From Lachnospiraceae bacterium (lineage in GTDB: Bacteria; Bacillota; Clostridia; Lachnospirales; Lachnospiraceae): a DNA stretch of 5,408 nt. Location: the NCBI GenBank assembly GCA_017404585.1, contig JAFRCB010000274.1:1-5408 (forward strand), given 5' to 3'. Both the position numbers and the translations under genes were made by a program. Positions 1-5,020 of this stretch are shown here, one piece after another; positions within the stretch are counted from its first letter, which is position 1, and the number at the start of each line of letters is the position of its first letter. Below the pieces are notes generated by a model, which had not been told where the DNA came from, ran no database searches, and saw nothing but the letters and a program-made list of their open reading frames with translations.

Positions 1-558
1 CTGCTTGACCTCATGATGCCGGTCATGGACGGCTATGCGTGCATGCGGGAGATCCGGAAAATCAGCAATGTGCCGGTCATTCTGCTTACCGCCAAGAGTG
101 AGGACACTGACAAGATCGAAGGACTGACCCTCGGAGCCGATGACTACGTGACAAAGCCCTTCAACCCGATGGAGCTTCTCGCCCGCGTGAAGTCGAGCCT
201 CCGCAGGTACACGCTTCTCGGCGGTGTGAACGGTCAGCCTGAGGAGCAGGATGCAAATATCCTCTCCTGCGGCGCCATCTCCATCCACGATGATTCGAAG
301 GAAGTCTTTGTGGACGGCGAGAAAGTAGCCCTGACGCCCACGGAGTACAACATCCTGAAGTTCCTTGTGGAACACCCGGGTGCCGTATATTCACCGAAAG
401 AAATCTACCGGGAAGTCTGGCATGACGCCGCTTTCGAGGCTGAGAATACGGTGGCGGTCCACGTGAGACATCTGAGGGAAAAGATAGAAATCAATCCCTC
501 GGAGCCCAGATATCTGAAGGTCGTGTGGGGCAGAGGATATAAGCTCGAAAAGAACTGA
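1..558 (+). CDS. OmpR/PhoB-family response regulator, 5' end cut by the window
   Basis: DNA-binding partner of the histidine kinase that follows; phosphorylation of its receiver domain should switch its binding to promoters. The frame is open from base 1, so the natural start lies upstream and roughly 45-50 residues are missing. Visible residues 1-~70 are the end of the receiver domain. They show the phospho-acceptor Asp (D3 in LLDLMMP), the switch Thr (T30 in VILLTAK) and the conserved Lys (K52 in YVTKPF). Residues ~88-185 form a winged-helix Trans_reg_C domain, with the ALTPTEYNILKFL helix, the NTVAVHVRHLREKI recognition-helix region and the C-terminal WGRGYKLEKN hairpin. The general type is that of VanR/PhoB-like regulators. 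All key residues that fall inside the window are intact. The target genes cannot be told from the sequence. The family is certain, the specific name is not. Confidence 0.96.
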   Translation: MLDLMMPVMDGYACMREIRKISNVPVILLTAKSEDTDKIEGLTLGADDYVTKPFNPMELLARVKSSLRRYTLLGGVNGQPEEQDANILSCGAISIHDDSKEVFVDGEKVALTPTEYNILKFLVEHPGAVYSPKEIYREVWHDAAFEAENTVAVHVRHLREKIEINPSEPRYLKVVWGRGYKLEKN

Positions 559-580
559 GAATCCGGTGGAGGATGAGCCA

Positions 581-670
581 ATGGACCTTCGGGTTCGATG
601 GGTACGCGGGATGAGAATTGAGTATCCGGCGAAGAATAGACCGGCAGGCATGTGGGCTCACTTGGTATGA
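581..670 (+). CDS. possible 29-aa upstream ORF (leader peptide) before the kinase
   Basis: An ATG at 581 follows a good Shine-Dalgarno sequence (GGAGG, 568-572) with 8-base spacing. It opens a 29-codon frame, starting MDLRVRWVRG and ending MWAHLV, with a TGA at 668-670. It lies entirely in the 161-base gap between regulator and kinase. Its last third covers the left arm (641-649) of a long-range hairpin whose right arm abuts the kinase ribosome binding site. The peptide resembles no family I know. A role as a translated leader that affects kinase expression is inference. It may equally be a chance ORF, because short frames with fair ribosome binding sites are common. Confidence 0.3.
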   Translation: MDLRVRWVRGMRIEYPAKNRPAGMWAHLV

Positions 671-707
671 ATTTAAGAACTGTATCCTGGCAGGGGGAGC
701 CTGCCGG
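641..707 (+). promoter_or_regulatory. alternative hairpins upstream of the kinase ribosome binding site
   Basis: Two mutually exclusive RNA pairings are visible. The long-range one pairs CCGGCAGGC (641-649) with GCCTGCCGG (699-707), 9 perfect base pairs. The local one pairs GGCAGG (689-694) with CCTGCC (700-705) around a 5-base loop. Both use the same right arm, which ends 3 bases before the AGGGGA ribosome binding site at 710-715. There is no T run after either hairpin, so neither looks like a terminator. Control of kinase translation is possible but not shown. Confidence 0.4.
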
Positions 708-709
708 AA

Positions 710-715
710 AGGGGA
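710..715 (+). promoter_or_regulatory. ribosome binding site that fixes the kinase start at 720
   Basis: AGGGGA sits 4 bases before the ATG at 720. The longer reading frame could begin at a TTG at 618, but that codon has only a weak purine stretch ahead of it. The extra 34 residues would also precede an otherwise normal basic N-terminus plus first membrane helix. The start at 720 is therefore preferred. Confidence 0.8.
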
Positions 716-719
716 ATCG

Positions 720-3485
720 ATGAGAATTAACAGCTTAAAAAGGAAGTGGTGGGCAAAACTCATTGCCGCACTGCTCTTGTTTATAATGGGAGTCGGCTGC
801 ATAGCCAGTCTGATCGGAGCGTATTACTGCAGCTCGTATGGGGTTTATGATACAAGCAGAGAAGGGCTCCGGGAGAGAATGAACCGTGAGATGCTCAGCA
901 AGTACTCCGTGACCGCAATGGCCAACTATGTGGGCGCTGCGGATAAGGAGCTGAGTCCGAATTATCATTACGCTATTTTTGAGGGCAGCGGAACGACCGG
1001 AAAAAAGGTTGCGGGCGATCTTGAGGCTGTGCCGGAGAATGCGGTCATTCATGAATTTGTCATATCGGACACAACCTCATACCGACTGGCCGACTCGATG
1101 TTCAATAACGCCTATGTGCAGGGCGGTTCTGAAGACAGGAGCTGGGAGGAGCAGATCCAGAAATTCTACTATTGCCTGACTGCAGATGAGAATAACACGC
1201 AGATAACGGCAAATGCAGCCGGTGCCACTGCAGAAATGACTGTTGAAAGTGCAGCAGCTGAAGTCGATGCCGCTGCAGGAACGAGCGCTGGTGGCCAGGG
1301 CGCTGCCCTGGATACCCAAGCTGCAGCAGAGGAAAGCCAGGCTGTAGCAGGCAGCCAGACCGCAGCAGCCGCACAGGCAACAGACAGCCAACCCGCAGCA
1401 GACGCACAAGCAACAGACAGCCAGACCGCGGCAGACGTACAAGCAACAGACAGCCAGACTGCAGCAGCCGCACAGGCAACCGACAGACAAACTGCAGCAG
1501 GCACACAGACTGAAGCCGCAGATACCCAGGTTACAGCCGCAGAAAATCAGATCTCCGCCGCAAACTCAGAAGAAACGGCTTCCAAACATCCAATTGAACT
1601 GTACGTCACAGGTCAGGATACCAACGGAAGCATTCTGTACCGTGTGGACCCGAAGCTTTACAGGGTTGATGAGAAGAAGGGGATGCTCTGGCTCACGAGA
1701 AATGTTGGCGGAGAGGTGGGTGTTCCCGGCTCGAAAATCGAGGAATTATTCCCTGAGAATATCGACATCATGATTTCTCCTTATACGGTCGACAGATTTT
1801 ACTTCGACGATTCTTATGGCGGACAGATCGAAAATGCCTGGTTCCGCGCCGGATCCCAAGAGGTGGGTACGGTCTATACAGTTGCAGGTGTCGCCGCTGA
1901 TAAACTTGTCCTGACAGGCAACTGGGTGACCGCGGACTTTTTTGAGCAGGTTCAGATGCTTCTCGGATTGCTCTATAAAATCAGATTTGCGGTGTTCGCC
2001 GTGATTCTTATCTGCTTTATCCTCGGACTTCTTCTGTTCATTTTCCTGATGATGGCAGCAGGCCACAGAGGATCAGCAGGCGATGAGGGACTGGTTGATA
2101 GCCGTATGTTAGGTACCGGCGGTAATGCAGATGTCCGTGGAAGAGGCAATGCATCCGGTGATGTGAGTCTTCTCCTCATAGACCGCATGCCGATGGATCT
2201 TGCTCTTGCAGTAGTTCTGTTCTTTAGCTTCATGTGCGCGGCCCTCGTTCTTGAAATGTGGGATATTCGGGCAAGCGCAGCGAAGACATTCTGCGCGTTT
2301 GGCGTCGGCCTTACTTTATCTTATATCGCGGTCCTTGCCTTCTGCATGAGCTTTGCAGTCAATGTGAAGGTTGGCGGCTGGTGGGGGCGGACGGTCATTT
2401 GCAGACTCTGGAAGCTGGTCGGACGCTTCTTTAGATGGTTTTGGAGAATGCTCGGGGTCACTTTCAGAGCATTCAGGGAGACGATGGCCGGAGTCAAGAT
2501 GGGAAAGCGCGCGTGGGCTCTTTTTGCCCTGTTTGTCTTCTGTGAGTTTGTCGGTCTGGTGATATTCAGACATGCGCCCGGTTTCCTTATGTTCTTTTGG
2601 TTGATCGAGAAAATCATTTTCTTCCTTGCGCTGATGAAGATCCTGCTTGATTTCGGAAAGGTCAAGCGGGCAGGAGCTGAGATTGCCGGCGGAAACCTGG
2701 AATACAAGGTCGAGACGGAAAAGATGCTCATCGATATGGAGGATGTCGGCAATTCGCTGAACACGATCGGCAACGGAATTACATCGGCCGTTGAGGAACG
2801 CATGAAGTCCGAGCGCATGAAGACGGAACTGATCACCAACGTCTCCCACGACATCAAGACACCGCTCACATCCATCATCAATTACACCGACCTTTTGACC
2901 AAACTTGATTTGAAAGATCCGAAAGCGCAGGAGTATCTGGAAGTTCTCGGTCGTCAGTCAGCCCGCCTCAAGAAGCTCATCGAGGATCTGATCGAGGCAT
3001 CCAAGGCTTCGTCCGGAGCGCTGAAACTCGACATGGAGAAGGTGAACGCCTCAATGCTGCTCATGCAGGCACTGGGAGAGTACGAAGAAAAGTTCCGCCA
3101 GAAAGGGCTGGATCTCAGAGTGACAGGCGAGACATCGGAGATGATGGTCCGGGCGGACAGCCGCTATCTCTGGCGGATATTCGACAACCTGATGTCCAAC
3201 ATGCTGAAGTATGCACAGGCGGGGACCAGGGCATACATCGATATGAGCTGTGTCGCTGGTGAGATCAGTATCATTTTCCGGAACATATCGGAGACACCGC
3301 TCAATATAACCGGTGACGAGCTGATGGAACGCTTCGTCCGCGGCGACAGCTCGAGGTCCACCGAGGGCAGCGGGCTTGGGCTTTCGATTGCCGACAGCCT
3401 GGTCGCTTTGATGGGCGGCACGATGGAGATTGTTGTGGACGGTGATCTCTTTAAGGTGATTGTGAGGATGCCGGCGGCTGGATAA
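720..3485 (+). CDS. large membrane sensor histidine kinase with repeat-built extracytoplasmic linker
   Basis: A 921-residue sensor kinase that should autophosphorylate on a His and pass the phosphate to the regulator upstream. Order of parts: basic start and TM1 (~12-36); an extracytoplasmic part (~37-157); an Ala/Gln/Thr/Asp-rich low-complexity linker (~158-288); a second folded extracytoplasmic part (~289-410); TM2 (~423-446); TM3 (~493-512); TM4 (~524-547); TM5 (~598-616); TM6 (~622-643); a HAMP-like linker (~650-700); a dimerisation/phospho-acceptor domain with H710 in NVSHDIKTPLTS; and an ATPase domain with N box DNLMSNMLKYA (~822-832) and G2 box EGSGLGLSIA (~882-891). The usual DxGxG G1 box is absent. 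The stretch NISETPLNITGDELMERF stands in its place, a substitution I associate with a clostridial kinase subgroup. The gene lies 161 bases after the regulator on the same strand with no terminator between, so they are probably co-transcribed. The ligand is unknown. Confidence 0.93.
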   Translation: MRINSLKRKWWAKLIAALLLFIMGVGCIASLIGAYYCSSYGVYDTSREGLRERMNREMLSKYSVTAMANYVGAADKELSPNYHYAIFEGSGTTGKKVAGDLEAVPENAVIHEFVISDTTSYRLADSMFNNAYVQGGSEDRSWEEQIQKFYYCLTADENNTQITANAAGATAEMTVESAAAEVDAAAGTSAGGQGAALDTQAAAEESQAVAGSQTAAAAQATDSQPAADAQATDSQTAADVQATDSQTAAAAQATDRQTAAGTQTEAADTQVTAAENQISAANSEETASKHPIELYVTGQDTNGSILYRVDPKLYRVDEKKGMLWLTRNVGGEVGVPGSKIEELFPENIDIMISPYTVDRFYFDDSYGGQIENAWFRAGSQEVGTVYTVAGVAADKLVLTGNWVTADFFEQVQMLLGLLYKIRFAVFAVILICFILGLLLFIFLMMAAGHRGSAGDEGLVDSRMLGTGGNADVRGRGNASGDVSLLLIDRMPMDLALAVVLFFSFMCAALVLEMWDIRASAAKTFCAFGVGLTLSYIAVLAFCMSFAVNVKVGGWWGRTVICRLWKLVGRFFRWFWRMLGVTFRAFRETMAGVKMGKRAWALFALFVFCEFVGLVIFRHAPGFLMFFWLIEKIIFFLALMKILLDFGKVKRAGAEIAGGNLEYKVETEKMLIDMEDVGNSLNTIGNGITSAVEERMKSERMKTELITNVSHDIKTPLTSIINYTDLLTKLDLKDPKAQEYLEVLGRQSARLKKLIEDLIEASKASSGALKLDMEKVNASMLLMQALGEYEEKFRQKGLDLRVTGETSEMMVRADSRYLWRIFDNLMSNMLKYAQAGTRAYIDMSCVAGEISIIFRNISETPLNITGDELMERFVRGDSSRSTEGSGLGLSIADSLVALMGGTMEIVVDGDLFKVIVRMPAAG
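1341..1505 (+). repeat. 33-bp in-frame tandem repeats inside the kinase gene
   Basis: Four clear 33-bp units (1374-1406, 1407-1439, 1440-1472, 1473-1505) encode 11-residue blocks of the form QATDSQ(T/P)AA(D/A)(A/V/T). A degenerate fifth unit (1341-1373, AVAGSQTAAAA) precedes them. They form the core of the low-complexity linker in the extracytoplasmic region (kinase residues ~208-262). Ala/Gln-rich sequence continues on both sides without clean register. The units are near-identical at DNA level and keep frame, so the linker length could vary between strains by slippage or recombination. Confidence 0.9.
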
Positions 3486-3529
3486 TAGTATAGGCAGCGA
3501 GACTTGAATCAAAAAGGCTGTTCTGATAG

Positions 3530-3649
3530 TTTGTTTCCGACAGCTATCTTATCGAGGTCACGCAGCTCGCGCGATTAGAGATCGCGATTTACGACTACGC
3601 TGACAAAAATTTTAAGTCGGCAGTGTCTTATCATACCATAAAAGTGTAG
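3530..3649 (+). pseudogene. remnant of a gene 3' end (39 codons), family not recognised
   Basis: After a TAG at 3527-3529 the frame is open for 39 codons and ends in TAG at 3647-3649. The core reads SDSYLIEVTQLARLEIA, then IYDYADKNFKSAVSYHTIKV. Composition, alternating polarity and G/C-rich third positions look like real protein rather than random AT-rich intergenic DNA. It has no ATG, no ribosome binding site and no N-terminus. Its stop codon lies inside the left arm of the terminator stem, as expected for the tail of a once-complete gene. I do not recognise the family. The alternative is a chance open frame, or a structured RNA, since small palindromes (CGCGAT/ATCGCG, 3570-3586) also occur here. 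Confidence 0.35.
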
Positions 3650-3692
3650 TTGTTAGAGAGTCATTAACTCTGACAGCTGCACTTATTTTTTT
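3642..3692 (+). terminator. strong intrinsic (Rho-independent) terminator
   Basis: A 17-pair stem, counting G-U pairs, is formed by 3642-3658 and 3668-3684 around a 9-base loop. It is followed after one A by seven T (3686-3692). No mismatch interrupts the stem. It ends transcription on the + strand. It lies 156 bases after the kinase stop codon and directly at the end of the 39-codon gene remnant. It may originally have belonged to that lost gene and now end the regulator-kinase transcript. Confidence 0.85.
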
Positions 3693-3715
3693 GATAAGGG
3701 GAGTAATGGTCTGAC

Positions 3716-3820
3716 ATGTCTCTTGATGCGGGTCTGTGTACGGCTGCTAAATGCCAGGGTGAGATTTCTAAAAAGCGTAATGAAATCGACTTTGAGTGTC
3801 CTGATAACGGGTCCGGCTAG
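3716..3820 (+). CDS. possible 34-aa Cys-containing small ORF or fragment
   Basis: An ATG at 3716 opens a 34-codon frame ending in TAG at 3818-3820. It reads MSLDAGLCTAAKCQG, EISKKRNEIDFECPDNGSG. The pattern C-x4-C followed 14 residues later by ECPDNG recalls a degenerate zinc ribbon in which the final Cys has become Asn. That resemblance is inference from spacing only. A purine run (AAGGGGAG, 3696-3703) lies 12 bases upstream of the ATG, farther than usual. The ORF directly follows the terminator. It may be another gene remnant or chance. Confidence 0.22.
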   Translation: MSLDAGLCTAAKCQGEISKKRNEIDFECPDNGSG

Positions 3821-3965
3821 AAAGCAGTTCAAAAAAAGCAGTATAAATACGTTAATGTCGTGTCCTATTTATAGGTACTAGTTTAAATATGTAGTATAAA
3901 GAAAACCGGCAGTCGATCTTAAAAATAATACGCATGTGCAATGCAATACGACTCGATTTTCGCTG

Positions 3966-4005
3966 TGGCAGTAGTATATCAAGAATAGACGTATTTCTAC
4001 TGCCA
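3966..4005. repeat. 9-bp inverted repeat
   Basis: TGGCAGTAG (3966-3974) and CTACTGCCA (3997-4005) are exact reverse complements separated by 22 AT-rich bases. There is no T run, so it is not a terminator. The arm shares GGCAGT with the palindromes of the tandem array downstream. Confidence 0.6.
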
Positions 4006-4063
4006 ATTAAACCTTCTTATCAGCTTAATACTAAGTAGATTTGATGTGTTTTTTCCGAATTCT

Positions 4064-4101
4064 ACTGCTTTCAAGCTATGCACTAGTAGCTTAAAAGCAG
4101 T
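4064..4101. repeat. 15-bp imperfect inverted repeat
   Basis: ACTGCTTTCAAGCTA (4064-4078) pairs with TAGCTTAAAAGCAGT (4087-4101) with a single C/A mismatch around an 8-base loop. No T run follows. The outer bases, ACTGCTTT and AAAGCAGT, resemble the ACTGAAAGC/GCTTTCAGT hairpin that recurs in the array from 4166, so it may be an older relative. Confidence 0.6.
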
Positions 4102-4165
4102 CGTTCTTGCTGATTCTGGTAATAGGTGATGGTAAATCGTTCTTATATGAGATTTTGACCAGCAG

Positions 4166-4594
4166 TAGATTGAAGTTGATTTCATTGTTGGCGACTGCCC
4201 GCATCACAACTCGGGCAGTCATGAACGCCGTTTTGACCTAAGATGACTGAAAGCCCTCAATCTTGCTTTCAGTAGATTGAAGCAGATTTCATTGTTGGTG
4301 ACTGCCCGCATCACAACTCGGGCAGTCATGAACGCCGTTTCGACCTAAGATGACTGAATGCCTTCTTTCCTGCTTTCAGTTGATTATGGTCGATTTCATC
4401 GGCAGTGACTGCCCGCATCACAACTCGGGCAGTCATGAACGCCGTTCTGAGGTAAGATGACTGAAATCCCTCAATCTTGCTTTCAGTAGATTGAAGCAGA
4501 TTTCATTGTTGGTGACTGCCCGCATCACAACTCGGGCAGTCATGAACGCCGTTCTGAGGTAAGATGACTGAAAGCCATCAATTCTTGCTTTAAG
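4166..4594. repeat. four tandem 107-108 bp palindrome-bearing repeats
   Basis: Units start at 4166, 4273, 4380 and 4487 (107, 107, 107, 108 bp). A fifth start, TAGATTGAAGC at 4595-4605, runs into coding DNA. Each unit holds palindrome A, GACTGCCCG/CGGGCAGTC with a 10-base loop (4193-4220, 4300-4327, 4407-4434, 4514-4541). A lies in a 40-bp core that is identical in all four units and ends GAACGCCGTT. Each also holds palindrome B near its end, ACTGAAAGC/GCTTTCAGT, perfect in unit 1 and with one mismatch in the others. Neither is followed by T runs. Units are mosaics: 2 and 4 share the left half, 1 and 2 share GACCTAAG, 3 and 4 share GAGGTAAG. No cas, transposase or reverse transcriptase gene is in the window. 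The near-identical between-core DNA rules out a CRISPR array. Function is unknown; a palindromic intergenic element amplified in tandem is one possibility. Confidence 0.92.
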
Positions 4595-4597
4595 TAG

Positions 4598-5020
4598 ATT
4601 GAAGCTGACATCTGCGAGCATTACGGAGTGGAGCTTCCGACAGACGCTTTCTACAATGCCGGGGGGATGGATTTCCGCAATGACTGCGGAGAAGCAATCT
4701 CATCCGGTATGAGCAGTCTGAACCGGGACCAGCTCCAGATACTCGCGAGATCGGATGCAGTCCTGAACGATGCTCTTGTGGACCTGATCCTTGCGGAAAC
4801 GGATGAGGAGTGGAAGGCAATCCGGGATAAGACAATAGAGAAGCTGACAGCCATCGGGGAACCGGAGGTCTTTAAAGTTTATCAGAAGAAGTGGAATGAC
4901 GTGGCTGCCGTCATCGTTCCTCTGGTTACGGAGACCCAGATCCGGAACGGAATTAAGCCGTATACAGAGGCAGAGTACGCAGACCGACTCGCAGGCATTA
5001 CGGAGGGGCAGCAGCCATGA
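4598..5020 (+). pseudogene. 5'-truncated probable ABC-transporter solute-binding protein (C-terminal 140 aa)
   Basis: The frame is open from a TAG at 4595-4597, which lies in the last repeat start, to TGA at 5018-5020. The segments RSDAVLNDALVDLILAETD, EPEVFKVYQKKWNDVAAVIV and RNGIKPYTEAEYADR resemble the C-terminal lobe of extracellular solute-binding lipoproteins of ABC transporters in Clostridia. I recognise this by pattern, not by search. Such proteins are usually some 400-600 residues with a lipoprotein signal peptide. Signal, lipobox Cys and most of the ligand-binding lobes are missing here. The only start-like codons are a GTG at 4628 with no good ribosome binding site and internal ATGs. 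The likely break is at ~4595-4606, where repeat sequence passes into gene sequence without a stop. The stop codon overlaps the next gene's ATG (ATGA), so in the intact locus both were translationally coupled. A functional short protein from GTG 4628 is unlikely but not excluded. Confidence 0.6.
5002..5008 (+). promoter_or_regulatory. ribosome binding site for the ORF at 5017
   Basis: GGAGGGG lies 8 bases before the ATG at 5017, inside the end of the upstream frame. Together with the ATGA overlap it fixes the start and indicates translational coupling. Confidence 0.85.

Larger units (their letters stand above)
3821..4165. other. AT-rich gene-free stretch with scattered GCAGTAG/CTACTGC words
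   Basis: Stops are frequent in all frames and no convincing gene, tRNA or promoter is seen. The words GCAGTAG or its complement CTACTGC recur (3969, 3997, 4062, 4163), with related GGCAGTCG at 3907 and GCAGTCG at 4097. The same GCAGT/CAGTAG words appear at the junctions and palindromes of the tandem array that starts at 4166. This suggests decayed copies of that repeat, which is inference. Confidence 0.4.

Noticed and set aside
618..719. Longer kinase start at TTG 618
   Set aside because: The ribosome binding site is weak, the extra 34 residues would precede a normal basic N-terminus and first helix, and there is a strong ribosome binding site for ATG 720.
1077..1506. Three overlapping minus-strand open frames, one Cys/Leu-rich (CLCVCC-like repeats)
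   Set aside because: They are shadows of the in-frame 33-bp repeats of the kinase gene; repetition without stops on the coding strand also keeps the opposite frames open.
3997..4185. 62-aa minus-strand ORF
   Set aside because: It covers an inverted repeat and AT-rich DNA, with no ribosome binding site and no family resemblance.
4193..4220. Palindrome A as a transcription terminator
   Set aside because: No T run follows on either strand.
4273..4327. Conserved pseudoknot between GTTGGTGA and the TCACAAC loop of palindrome A
   Set aside because: The left segment is not kept in unit 3 (it reads CGGCAGTGA there), so the pairing is not conserved.
4166..4594. CRISPR array
   Set aside because: Units are 107 bp, the DNA between the palindromic cores is nearly identical rather than unique, and no cas genes are present.
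4166..4594. Integron attC array, type III toxin-antitoxin repeats, or retron msr/msd
   Set aside because: There are no GTTRRRY core sites with cassette ORFs, the repeat is far longer than ToxI-type units, no toxin follows, and no reverse transcriptase is present.
4433..4621. 62-aa minus-strand ORF across the array
   Set aside because: It is a low-plausibility translation of the repeat itself (a duplicated FNLLKAR segment) with no start signal.
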